Below are positions 25,108-33,767 of a stretch of 64,000 bases of DNA, piece after piece. Every line of letters begins with the position of its first letter. Within the stretch, counting starts at the first letter, position 1. The notes beneath the pieces were generated by a model. The model ran no database searches. It was not told the DNA's origin and saw only the letters and a list, made by a program, of their open reading frames with translations. Origin of the DNA: Paenibacillus pedocola (GTDB lineage: Bacteria > Bacillota > Bacilli > Paenibacillales > Paenibacillaceae); assembly GCF_031599675.1 (NCBI RefSeq), contig NZ_CP134223.1:4526001-4590000 (forward strand), in the 5' to 3' direction. The position numbers were made by a program, and so were the translations under genes.

Positions 25108-26709
25108 TTAACGGTTCAAATAACGCTCATATGCAGCCTGCTGAATATCCAGCGCGCGTTCAATGCCCAGGTCCTTCATTTGCTGCACGTACTTGTCGTA
25201 GTTATCAGCGGATTCGATACCCAAAATGATTTTCAGCTCGGTTTCTTTTACAAAAGTGTTGATGTCGTTCATTATACTGCTCATTTCATCGGCTTCTTCG
25301 GCGGTTGGAGTGACTGGAGGAAGCAGATGCTGCTCATGATTGGTTTTCTTCCAGATGGCAATGGACTCGGCCGTTGCCGGATATTTGGCCGGCAGGTTGT
25401 TATCCTGCTGAATCATTGGAAAGTTGGTACTATGGGCGTATTTGGACATGACCTGATCGCTCCCCAGACCTTCCGGGTTGTTGACCACAAGATCGGTGTA
25501 GACCGGTTTGCCGTTCACCAGGTTATACGTGACTCCTTCAACGCCGTAAGTGTTCAGCAGGCTGCCCTCCTCCGTGTAGGCATAGTCCAGCCAGCGCATG
25601 GCTGCTTCCGCATTTTTGGTACGGGCTGAAATCGCTGCCGAACTTGTACCGGCATAAGCGTTGTCAAGCTGGCCGAATTCCGGGAGCTGTCCCTTCACGG
25701 CAGACGGATAAGGAGTTGCAACAAAAGAGGCCTCCTTGCCGGTCCCCTGTACGGCTGAATTGTATTTTTCGATATAGAACTGCCAGCCGATCGTCGCCCC
25801 GCTCTCACCCGAGGTCATCTTTTTATCTACCGTTGCAGCATCTATCGAAGCAAAATCCTTATCGATCAGCCCCTCCTTATACCACCGGGCCATCGTTTTC
25901 AGGTATTCCTTATAGCCCGGCTCCAGGTAACCGTAGACAACCTTTCCGTCATCAACATAGAAGTTGCCCATCACTCCGAAGGCCCCGGCGAATCCGCCGG
26001 TCCGCTCCCCCAGAAATAACGTGCGGAAGGTTACGGGTGCGCTGGCATGTTTCTTTTCTTTAAAAGCGGTCAATACCGTATGCCATTCATCAATGGTCTC
26101 CGGAACACTGAGGTTCAGCTCGTCCAGCCAGTCCTGCCGGATAATCGGCCCGCCATATACCCGCCCGATTTCAGAGCGGATGAACGGGAAGGCATAATAG
26201 GTACCGTCATCGGTTTTGATCATTTTGTCGATTTCCGGATGCTCCTTCAACGTCTTCTTGAGGTTCGGGGCATACTGGTCGATCAGATCATTGAGCTTCA
26301 GAATGTAGCCTTGTTCCACTGCTTTATCAGGCCCGCCCGGATACTGCAGCCAGGTGTTGAGAAAAATATCCGGCAGCTCGCCCGAGGCCAGCAGCAGGCT
26401 GAATTTCTGGTCGGTCATCGGCGCTCCGCCCAGCTGCCTGATTCGGATGCCGGTCCGCCCCTCGTACTCCTCATCAATCGGCAGGCGTTCCGGCGTGCCA
26501 CCCAGCGTTTCATTCATATAGGTCAGTTCGACACCGCCCGGCATCGGGTAGGAGAAGTTTTCTGCATCTGCTGCAATATCATTTCCCGTTGTATTAGAAG
26601 CGCTTTCAATTCTTCCATTATTCGAACCGCTGCATCCGGCGGACAGCAGGGTAAGACCCAGCAGAACAGCTGCCAAGGGCTGAAACCTTCTCTTTCGCAT
26701 AGAAATCAT
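25108..26709 (-). CDS. Extracellular solute-binding lipoprotein (sugar ABC system)
   Basis: A 533-residue binding protein. After the basic M-I-S-M-R-K-R-R-F start comes a hydrophobic stretch and the lipobox L-L-S-A-G-C, so the mature protein would be lipid-anchored at the outer face. The size and sequence style (T-Y-M-N-E-T-L-G-G-T near the N-terminus, L-L-A-S-G-E-L-P-D-I-F) match the large LplA-type binding proteins for oligosaccharides in Paenibacillus. The open frame starts at 26787, but GGAGGT nine bases before the ATG at 26709 fixes the start. No permease genes accompany it, so it must share permeases elsewhere, or work as a sensor. The GH2 gene follows directly. Confidence 0.88.
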   Translation of the reverse strand: MISMRKRRFQPLAAVLLGLTLLSAGCSGSNNGRIESASNTTGNDIAADAENFSYPMPGGVELTYMNETLGGTPERLPIDEEYEGRTGIRIRQLGGAPMTDQKFSLLLASGELPDIFLNTWLQYPGGPDKAVEQGYILKLNDLIDQYAPNLKKTLKEHPEIDKMIKTDDGTYYAFPFIRSEIGRVYGGPIIRQDWLDELNLSVPETIDEWHTVLTAFKEKKHASAPVTFRTLFLGERTGGFAGAFGVMGNFYVDDGKVVYGYLEPGYKEYLKTMARWYKEGLIDKDFASIDAATVDKKMTSGESGATIGWQFYIEKYNSAVQGTGKEASFVATPYPSAVKGQLPEFGQLDNAYAGTSSAAISARTKNAEAAMRWLDYAYTEEGSLLNTYGVEGVTYNLVNGKPVYTDLVVNNPEGLGSDQVMSKYAHSTNFPMIQQDNNLPAKYPATAESIAIWKKTNHEQHLLPPVTPTAEEADEMSSIMNDINTFVKETELKIILGIESADNYDKYVQQMKDLGIERALDIQQAAYERYLNR

Positions 26710-26920
26710 CCAATAACGACCTCCGTTTCTGTTTATCGGGAAACTTGATGCTCCTTCAATGTAAGCTGTATCGGGGGTATACGGCAATGTTCAATATGCA
26801 AAATGAATCGCTAAAAACGCAAGTGCACGCTCTAAAACTCAAAACCTCCTTGCCGGCAGGGGGAACCGCAGGGAACCTGGAGGTCCCTCGCCCGCCTGAA
26901 GGCAAAGAGGTATGGATTAA

Positions 26921-27715
26921 CTATAGGATTTGAAATACCGGCCTGTCCTGCACAAAGCGGACGGGCAGGCCAGGAAACTGCTGCGACAGCCGCTCGGCCA
27001 GCAGCTTCATGCCGGGTGCTTCACTCTCAGCGTGGCCCAGCATGATTAGCGCCCGGTGGCGCCCCTGTGCGGCGGCATCTTTTATATACTCCGGAGTTTC
27101 CCATTCCGGCCCTTCTCCGGCAATCATCAGATCCAGGCTGTCCTGTTCGAACAGGGGAATTGTCACTGGACCTCCGCCTCTATAACCAACCAGAATGCCC
27201 ACCCGGGTGCAGGAAGCAGTTAAATTTCCCGCCACACGCACGTAAGAGATTTCCAGCTGCCGCTTCACCATCTCTGCAGCGTCTTTGACAGACATGGCCG
27301 GAATGGTTAATATCGACACTGCGGCCCGATGCTCAGTTACATAATCCTGCCAGCCGAGTGCACGGATCAGCCCTTCTGTTATTCCGTCCGGCGTGTAACG
27401 GTGCACATAATCATGAAACCGGTAAATCCCAATGCCCGAAGATGCGATCAGGGCAGATTTCTGCAAAAATACCGGATCCCCGCCCAGCCATTCCCGCTGA
27501 TCCTGGTGGCTGTAATAAACCCCTTCATGAGTCACGATCAGGTTCGCCCCAAACAAAGCCGCCTGTTCAATTACATATTGTGAGGCTGCAAAGGCCGTAA
27601 CGATCCCCCGCACCTCTGTCTCCAGGCTCCCCGGGTCCAGCTTGTCCACGGTAGGATCAAGCCAGCCGACGCCGGCCGTCAAGCGATCAATGATATGTCC
27701 GAAAGTAATTGTCAT
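26921..27715 (-). CDS. Nif3-like dinuclear metal-centre protein
   Basis: A 264-residue protein of the Nif3/YqfO/YbgI family, which forms hexameric toroids with two metal ions per subunit. Metal ligands are visible as T-H-E-G in place of the common T-H-H-P, F-H-D-Y-V-H, and G-H-A-E-S-E near the C-terminus. The biochemical role of the family is unsettled; some members are annotated as GTP cyclohydrolase 1 type 2, and this is not supported here. Two ATGs are possible; GAGGTGA is seven bases before 27715 and one before 27721, so the shorter form is taken. Its start is only 13 bp from the alpha-glucuronidase stop, so it is co-transcribed with xylan genes. Confidence 0.82.
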   Translation of the reverse strand: MTITFGHIIDRLTAGVGWLDPTVDKLDPGSLETEVRGIVTAFAASQYVIEQAALFGANLIVTHEGVYYSHQDQREWLGGDPVFLQKSALIASSGIGIYRFHDYVHRYTPDGITEGLIRALGWQDYVTEHRAAVSILTIPAMSVKDAAEMVKRQLEISYVRVAGNLTASCTRVGILVGYRGGGPVTIPLFEQDSLDLMIAGEGPEWETPEYIKDAAAQGRHRALIMLGHAESEAPGMKLLAERLSQQFPGLPVRFVQDRPVFQIL

Positions 27716-27728
27716 GGCCATTCACCTC

Positions 27729-29819
27729 TCAGTAGATGGTTCGCCGGCTTGCATCCATAATGCCGCTCTTTCTGAAGAAATACGTATTGATCTGGTCGCG
27801 CCATTCCTTGGCATGAGCAGCCTGCCCTTTAAGTCGTTCCTCTACCTGCACAAACAGATCTTCTCTGAGGTTCCCCTGCAAGCTGCTCCATAAGGTGACC
27901 AGCTCTTCCGCACGGTCCGCACCAGCAAAATGAGTATCATAAATATGCTGGATCACCGTTTTGCCGGAATGGAGCACATGGGTATACGGAACATGATGGA
28001 AGAACAGCAGCAATTCATCCGGGCATTCCTCGAGCGAATCATAACGTGCAGCATTGCTGCCGATATACTGGGAACTGTAACCCGTACCACTCTTCACGGT
28101 CCGGTCGACTCCAATCCCGCGGTTGTCGGCATAATGGTACGTTCCCCACTGGGAATATTCATAGCCGTCCACATTCGGCCCGTAATGATGCTCCGGATTG
28201 ATCATCCAGCCCACGCCGAGCGGAGCTGTGTAGGATTCATAAATCTCCCACGAATCCAGCAGAATCCGGCTGATCACAGCTGCCGTTGCCGGATCCTGGC
28301 CAAAGGTAAGAGCGATCCATTCCCCGGCAATCTCTTCCGCGCCCAGCTCCGGATTCCAGGCTAAACGGCCGTATCCGTACAGATTAGCCTGGGCCAGCAG
28401 ATGGCCGGTCCAGTTCCGGTCATTGCCTACATTGGACACCGCCGCGATCCCGCTGTACCGGTTGCCCCATAGCGAGCCGTCTACAATATGCTTGACCGGA
28501 GAAGCTTCCCCCTTGGCATTCGTATTGAATTCCAGTACCTCTTTCCACTGGGGGACAAGGTAACAGACATGGCGCTGCTGGCCGGTATATTCCTGGGCAA
28601 TCTGGAATTCGATCACTTGATTGGTCCGCTCAAGCGCCCCGAACAGCGGGGATACAGGTTCGCGGACCTGGAAATCCATCGGCCCGTTCTTGATCTGCAG
28701 AATGACATTGTCTTTGAATTTGCCATCTAGCGGTTTGAAGTGATCATATGCCGCTCTCGCCCGGTCTGTCTTGCGGTCGCGCCAGTCCTGCTTGCAGTTG
28801 TACACGAAGCAGCGCCAGATGACGATTCCGCCATGGGGCTCAAGGGCTTCAGCCAGCATATTCGCACCATCGGCATGGTCGCGCCCGTAAGTGAAAGGTC
28901 CCGGACGGTTCTCCGAATCCGCCTTGACCACGAAGCCGCCGAAATCAGGGATCGCCTGATAGATATCGGCCGCTTTGCGCTGCCACCAGCTGCGTACGCC
29001 CGGATCGAGCGGATCGGCTGTACCTACTTCCCCTTCATGCATCGGTCCGGCAAAATTAACGCTCAGGAACAGCCGGATGCCATACAGCCTGAATATATCA
29101 GCAATGCTTGCCACCTCAGGCAAATATTCCGAAATAAACAGCGTCTCCAGGGCATGGACATTCACATTATTGATCGCGATGGCATTGATGCCGGTCGAGG
29201 ACATCAGCCGCGCGTAGTCGCGGATCCGTCCCATATCCTCTGTAAACCGGTTATTTTCATAGAAAAAGGATCTCCCTGCATACCCCCGCTCCACACTGCC
29301 GTCAAAGTTATCCCAATGATTGATCATCCGCAGCCCGTTTACCGGATTCACGGTTACATCGAGTTGCTCAATCTCCTGCAATGTGCCAAGCAGGCGCAGC
29401 AGGTGAAACACTCCATAGAGAACGCCTGCCGGCGAAGCGGCTCCTACAGCAATGCAGTTATGATCTGCACTCGTGCGGATGGCAAACCCTTCACGTTCCA
29501 CCTTGCGGATGTCAGCCTCACTAAACACATTGCGGATCAGCGTATTTCCGCCGCCGAAGGTGCCGATGGCAACCCTTGAAGCACCGGGGCTTAACTCATG
29601 ATCGGCCTGGACCTGGATAGCAAGCATGCCTTCGATGCCCCTGCCCCATTCGGCCAGCGCAGCCTGAACCGTATCGTCAGCTTCCGTAACGCTCACCGCT
29701 CCGCACCATTTCACATATTGCTCCTGCAGCCTGCCCTGCGGCAGTGCCGGATAGCCCAGCCAGGCGCCGTAGCCATGGTCTGCTATAGAATTGTGACGCT
29801 CCTTGGATTCTTTCATCAT
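27729..29819 (-). CDS. aguA: Alpha-glucuronidase, glycoside hydrolase family 67
   Basis: A 696-residue intracellular enzyme that removes (4-O-methyl-)glucuronic acid from the non-reducing end of xylo-oligosaccharides. Family landmarks: R-M-I-N-H-W-D-N-F-D-G-S-V-E-R-G-Y-A-G near residue 165, the general acid Glu in K-A-D-S-E near 303, the Asp in G-P-M-D-F near 381 and the Glu in A-Q-E-Y-T-G near 409. These correspond by position to E285, D364 and E392 of the Geobacillus enzyme. There is no signal peptide and the length is usual. AGGAGG lies before the ATG pair at 29819. The glucuronate released would feed uxaC in the same island. Confidence 0.95.
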   Translation of the reverse strand: MMKESKERHNSIADHGYGAWLGYPALPQGRLQEQYVKWCGAVSVTEADDTVQAALAEWGRGIEGMLAIQVQADHELSPGASRVAIGTFGGGNTLIRNVFSEADIRKVEREGFAIRTSADHNCIAVGAASPAGVLYGVFHLLRLLGTLQEIEQLDVTVNPVNGLRMINHWDNFDGSVERGYAGRSFFYENNRFTEDMGRIRDYARLMSSTGINAIAINNVNVHALETLFISEYLPEVASIADIFRLYGIRLFLSVNFAGPMHEGEVGTADPLDPGVRSWWQRKAADIYQAIPDFGGFVVKADSENRPGPFTYGRDHADGANMLAEALEPHGGIVIWRCFVYNCKQDWRDRKTDRARAAYDHFKPLDGKFKDNVILQIKNGPMDFQVREPVSPLFGALERTNQVIEFQIAQEYTGQQRHVCYLVPQWKEVLEFNTNAKGEASPVKHIVDGSLWGNRYSGIAAVSNVGNDRNWTGHLLAQANLYGYGRLAWNPELGAEEIAGEWIALTFGQDPATAAVISRILLDSWEIYESYTAPLGVGWMINPEHHYGPNVDGYEYSQWGTYHYADNRGIGVDRTVKSGTGYSSQYIGSNAARYDSLEECPDELLLFFHHVPYTHVLHSGKTVIQHIYDTHFAGADRAEELVTLWSSLQGNLREDLFVQVEERLKGQAAHAKEWRDQINTYFFRKSGIMDASRRTIY

Positions 29820-29864
29820 CTGGAAGACTCCTCCTGTGTTTTGCCTGAGTATTGGATATACCTA

Positions 29865-30103
29865 GCTATTGCACTTTATACAGCAGATTTCTCATAAATT
29901 AGCCGTAATACTTAATCTGCTGCACTCAGTACAACCGAATCCGCTAAAAGTGGTGATTTCGACCTAAAAACGGCAAATCTAGTGTACGAATTACAATAGA
30001 ATGCGATTCAGCGCTGAGGAGTTAGTCTTTCTATTGCACGAAATACAGTAGAATTGATCCAGTGTAAACAAATTAATCTATCTATTGCAGTTACTGCAAT
30101 CAA
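29865..30103. repeat. Array of five short hairpins, family TCTATTG/CARTAGA
   Basis: Five 23-bp imperfect palindromes start at 29865, 29916, 29978, 30030 and 30081. The consensus is TCTATTGCAC, a few A-rich bases, then TACARTAGA. Spacings are 51, 62, 52 and 51 bp. They fill the 320-bp gap between the GH67 and GH52 genes, which are on the same strand, so the RNA copy would lie within or between these transcripts. No gene is visible in the gap. The last unit contains the perfect hairpin ATTGCAG-TTA-CTGCAAT. Confidence 0.82.
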
Positions 30104-30138
30104 ATCCCCAGGTCCATCAAGTCTATTAGTCCTTTGCT

Positions 30139-32370
30139 TTATGCCTTTAATGTATCCGCCAATCCGGTCAGCGATCGGCTGCCTGTACCTTCCAGGAGCC
30201 AGAGGATGGCCGTAACTCCGCGGGGGTAATACTTGCTGCCGCCGATAAGGCCGGACAAGATCTGGTCACTCCAGCACCAGTAGGACAGCTCGGGATGCAG
30301 CAGCCAGTTCACGTGTGCAGCATCAGCTGCAAGCCCGCTTTCCTCCCAAGGCAGCTGCAGAATCTCCCGGGCGATGAACTGGGACAGATAGATTTTGCTT
30401 AGCCAGGAGTTGTTGCTTGTAGAGGACAGCTTCCATCCTCCGTCCTCGAAAAGGCATACCCCCGGAACCAGCACCGTATGGAGGTGTGTATTCAGCGCGC
30501 TGAGATACTCGGCAAATCTGCCGCCGGGGTTGAGTGCTTCTCCGCAGCCCGTGAAAAGCGGGAAGACCAGGCCTTCAATCGCCGGAATGATGCAGGATTG
30601 GTTGTCTTCATGGATGACAGCGGGAATATAGCCGTCGCTGTTTAATTGAGAAGATAGCGAAGCGGCACACTTCACGGCCTGCCGCCCTGCCTCCGCCGCC
30701 AGTTCAGCCAGTCCTTCCTGTCCGAAGAACTTCTCCAGCGCTACATACGCCGCCCAGCATTTCCCTGCCATATAAATGTTATTGCGGGACTGCCCAAGCG
30801 AGGTATCCAGGCTGTCATAGGTAGTGATTTCAGCACCGCCTTGCGCCCGGTTGCTGTCCAGACCCATCAGGCCGTTGCGCTGGCTGCTGTCCGGATGATC
30901 GCGGTTCAGCATGCTATCAAAGCAGGCATGGAGTGTCGGGAGCATTTTATCGGTGAATTCGCGGTCTTTAGTCTGTTCGATGTAGACGAGCGCGGAGACC
31001 AGCCAATTGACCAGCTCCTCATGGCTCATATAAGAGAAGCAGTCATCCAGCCCGGCCAGCTCATAAGCGGAGTACTGCGGCCGCGAGAATACATTGGCTA
31101 CGCCGACATCATGAGTGAAGCTGATCCCTCCGGGGTATTCCTCATTTCCGCCCGGAAAGACAACCTTGTCCTCATAGCTGTAGCGGTCCACGAACAATTC
31201 GAGCTCATTGCGCACCGTCCACGGGTTCATCACCAGTTCAAAGAACAGCTGATCTGCCGTTAAATCCAGCGTATTCATCATCCGGTATTCGCCTTCATTC
31301 ACGATCCAGATGTACCGGTCCCCGTCGTGCAGAAGCTGTGTGCTGCCATAATAGCTGTGAATCGCATGCGAGAGCATGAAGGTCTGATCTCCGGTAAGCC
31401 CGGCAGAGGCAATCCATGTATCCGCTGCTGTGCAGGAACCGGTAAGCTCATCAAAATGCTCCAGCGCATAACCGGCCACGGCATCAATATTGTTAAAGTA
31501 ACGGGTATATGCGTAGCTGGCATCGATACCTGTAGTCACCAGTCCGCCCCGGTAAAAACAGATGGCAAAACGGTACGTCCGTTTCTCCCCCGCAGGAACC
31601 TCCATCAACACGGCGCCCGTGCCGCCCAGTCCAAACGCTAGATTATGCGTAAGCTTAGCCTCAAGAATCTTCTCCATCGTGAACCCGAGCGCAGACTGCA
31701 CCCCTTCAGCATCACAGGCAATCGCCGTTAACCGGCCTTGTCCGATTCCTTGAAAAGCCCCGCCGCTGGTGTCGCTGAGTCTGCGCATGGAGCTGTAGGG
31801 ATCGCTGCCCTCATAGCCGAAGAAGCCTTTACGTGTAAAAGTCCCTTTAGTGTTGTCGAGTGTGAGCTCCGCGAAGACTGCCGGCAGCAGGGCTGCCTTG
31901 AGCGCCGCTTCATCAGCAGTTGCCGGATCAGGCACCGGACGGACAGGGGAGTACACTTGAAAGGTCAGGTCACCCGCCTGCCAGGTATCCGTCGCCGCCC
32001 CGAGTGTTCTGCTGATTTCATGATCTTGAAACGCTTTCAAAAGTACGCCGGACGGCTGATGCGAGCCGTTTGGCTTGGCTTCGTCATTCTCGACCGGCGG
32101 AACAGGGAGCCCCTGCTGTAATTCCTTCGCTGTTTCATCCGCTTTTTCTATATCGTATCTGGCGCCGGCATCCTCGACCTGATCGAAAAAAGGCAGCGCC
32201 TCGTAGCTTGCACCGTCTGCGGACTGGAATCCGATATACACATTCTGGTCAGCCGGTTTACCCAGCTCCAGTCCAAGTCCCCCATGTTTCCCCTTAAAAC
32301 CTAAAGTGAAGCTTGCAAAAGCACCTATCGGTGAATGCTGGACATTATAGAACAGATTAGATTTTGTCAT
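30139..32370 (-). CDS. Beta-xylosidase, glycoside hydrolase family 52
   Basis: A 743-residue intracellular beta-xylosidase. The N-terminus H-S-P-I-G-A-F-A-S-F-T-L-G-F-K-G is diagnostic for GH52, as are S-M-R-R-L-S-D, F-C-F-Y-R-G-G-type segments and W-K-L-S-S-T-S-N-N-S-W-L-S-K. The nucleophile is a Glu in V-N-E-G-E-Y-R-M-M-N (about residue 360), and the acid/base Asp lies in G-L-M-G-L-D-S-N-R (about 504), by comparison with Geobacillus XynB2. It hydrolyses xylobiose and short xylo-oligosaccharides with retention. AAGGAG precedes the ATG. It is divergent from an AraC-type regulator that probably activates it. Confidence 0.95.
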   Translation of the reverse strand: MTKSNLFYNVQHSPIGAFASFTLGFKGKHGGLGLELGKPADQNVYIGFQSADGASYEALPFFDQVEDAGARYDIEKADETAKELQQGLPVPPVENDEAKPNGSHQPSGVLLKAFQDHEISRTLGAATDTWQAGDLTFQVYSPVRPVPDPATADEAALKAALLPAVFAELTLDNTKGTFTRKGFFGYEGSDPYSSMRRLSDTSGGAFQGIGQGRLTAIACDAEGVQSALGFTMEKILEAKLTHNLAFGLGGTGAVLMEVPAGEKRTYRFAICFYRGGLVTTGIDASYAYTRYFNNIDAVAGYALEHFDELTGSCTAADTWIASAGLTGDQTFMLSHAIHSYYGSTQLLHDGDRYIWIVNEGEYRMMNTLDLTADQLFFELVMNPWTVRNELELFVDRYSYEDKVVFPGGNEEYPGGISFTHDVGVANVFSRPQYSAYELAGLDDCFSYMSHEELVNWLVSALVYIEQTKDREFTDKMLPTLHACFDSMLNRDHPDSSQRNGLMGLDSNRAQGGAEITTYDSLDTSLGQSRNNIYMAGKCWAAYVALEKFFGQEGLAELAAEAGRQAVKCAASLSSQLNSDGYIPAVIHEDNQSCIIPAIEGLVFPLFTGCGEALNPGGRFAEYLSALNTHLHTVLVPGVCLFEDGGWKLSSTSNNSWLSKIYLSQFIAREILQLPWEESGLAADAAHVNWLLHPELSYWCWSDQILSGLIGGSKYYPRGVTAILWLLEGTGSRSLTGLADTLKA
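32026..32040. promoter_or_regulatory. Intragenic palindrome in the GH52 gene resembling a cre/LacI-type operator
   Basis: TTGAAA-CGC-TTTCAA, perfect 6-bp arms around CGC, lies about 110 codons into the GH52 gene. It resembles a catabolite-response element but is one base shorter than the usual 14-bp core. It may be a chance coding palindrome. Confidence 0.35.
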
Positions 32371-32551
32371 AATGACTCCTTCCCGGTTCGTACGTTTAGG
32401 ATCGATTGCTCTGTTGGTACCTCCTTATCCTACCACGGGGCCGCCCGGCGGGAACATTGTCAAATCAAGCAATAATTTACCCAAATCAAGCTGATGTCAG
32501 GTATACTAATAGATATATCAGTGAGCCAGATAAACCAAGGGGGAACTGCAC

Positions 32552-33466
32552 ATGGCTTCAGCTTTTATGCCGCCTGAACTTGGACAAAGCATCAGTGAGA
32601 CGATCATTCCGGACGTAAAAACTACGCTGAACCTGTTCGGTATGCATCTGAGGAAAGTAAGCGGTGCTTGGAATTATCCAATTCATGCCCACCTGCAGTA
32701 CGAATTCAACTATGTGCTTGAAGGGGAGCAGCGGATGATCGTTAATAACCGCAGCTATACACAGCGGGCCGGGGATCTGGTCCTGCTCAGACCCGGAGAC
32801 TCCCATTCCAGCCAGAGCGGCAATGGCCGGCCGTTCACCTATTTCTGCATTCATTTTGACATTGATGACAAGCTTCTGATCTCGCTGCTGAGCCGGCTGA
32901 ATCATATGCTCTTTACCGCGGAAAGCCCCATTGCGCATAAACTCTCGCCTCCCCTAAGCAAATTAGTGGACATTTCAACCACAATCCATGGGGATATTAC
33001 CATGTCCCAGCGGATGATGCTGCAGTCTGCGGTCTTCGACCTGTTCGGCCAGCTGTGGGAGGCGTTCTCGATTGAGGCGAATCTGCATGCTTCTGCTACT
33101 TATGAGAAGGTTGAGCTTGCCCACCAGATCCGCAGCCAGCTCCAGGGACTTGTCTACCAGAAGTTCAAGCATGATGTACAGGAAGACCGGACGCTTGGCG
33201 TCGATGATATTGCTGCAGAGCTGGGCATCAGCTCCTCGCACTGCTACCGGGTATTCCGGCAGGTGTTCGGTCTCTCTCCCCGGGAGTTCCTCTCCCAGCA
33301 GATGCTTCATGAGGCCAAGGTGCTGTTGGATGATCTGCGGCTGCCGGTCAGCCAGATCTCTGCCCTGCTCGGCTACCGCGATATCGCCCATTTCAGCCGC
33401 CAGTTCAAACGCTGGCATGGCAAGTCACCTAGGGAGTACCGGGAATCGGGCCGGGAACACAGATAA
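32552..33466 (+). CDS. AraC-family transcriptional regulator
   Basis: A 304-residue regulator with an N-terminal cupin-type sensor (H-A-H-L-Q-Y-E-F-N-Y-V-L-E-G-E, then R-A-G-D-L-V-L-L-R-P-G-D-S-H near residues 48-90) and a C-terminal double helix-turn-helix (about 210-300) ending in I-A-H-F-S-R-Q-F-K-R-W-H-G-K-S-P-R-E-Y-R. The cupin part would bind a sugar. It is divergent from the GH52 gene across a 180-bp region, so activation of the xylosidase and downstream xylan genes is the likely role. AGGGGGA lies before the ATG. A terminator follows. Confidence 0.9.
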   Translation: MASAFMPPELGQSISETIIPDVKTTLNLFGMHLRKVSGAWNYPIHAHLQYEFNYVLEGEQRMIVNNRSYTQRAGDLVLLRPGDSHSSQSGNGRPFTYFCIHFDIDDKLLISLLSRLNHMLFTAESPIAHKLSPPLSKLVDISTTIHGDITMSQRMMLQSAVFDLFGQLWEAFSIEANLHASATYEKVELAHQIRSQLQGLVYQKFKHDVQEDRTLGVDDIAAELGISSSHCYRVFRQVFGLSPREFLSQQMLHEAKVLLDDLRLPVSQISALLGYRDIAHFSRQFKRWHGKSPREYRESGREHR

Positions 33467-33555
33467 GACCCGATGGTGACGGCAAGGAAAAGACCTGTTC
33501 GCCTGCCGGCAAACCGCTTGCCGGGTAACCGTACACCGGAGAAGTGATAGCAGCC

Positions 33556-33595
33556 CAAAAAGACCCTCCGGAACAATATCCGGGCGGGTCTTTTG
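33556..33595 (+). terminator. Rho-independent terminator of the AraC-type gene
   Basis: AAAAGACCC and GGGTCTTTT close an outer stem, with TCCGG/CCGG pairs inside. The following stretch to 33767 (about 170 bp) shows no gene. Confidence 0.8.
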
Positions 33596-33767
33596 CAGCT
33601 GTCCTTCAATCCGGCAGAATCAGCCGTCCTTACACTAGGGCGTTAGAGTCTGGGCTCGGCCAAGCTTAACGGCCGAGGGTTATCCACCTGAGGCTCGAAT
33701 GAGGATCGTAGAGAAGCTTCACTCCTGATGAACCATGTCCAGCGGCGTACTCTTCCTGTCTTTATGA

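Noticed and set aside
32026..32040. A strong claim for CcpA control through the palindrome in the GH52 gene
   Set aside because: It is one base shorter than the cre core and lies in codons that could produce it by chance; it is kept only as a weak site.
33604..33767. A possible small gene or relic in the AraC/esterase gap
   Set aside because: No open frame with a ribosome binding site and no recognisable similarity; only a short GC-rich inverted repeat.
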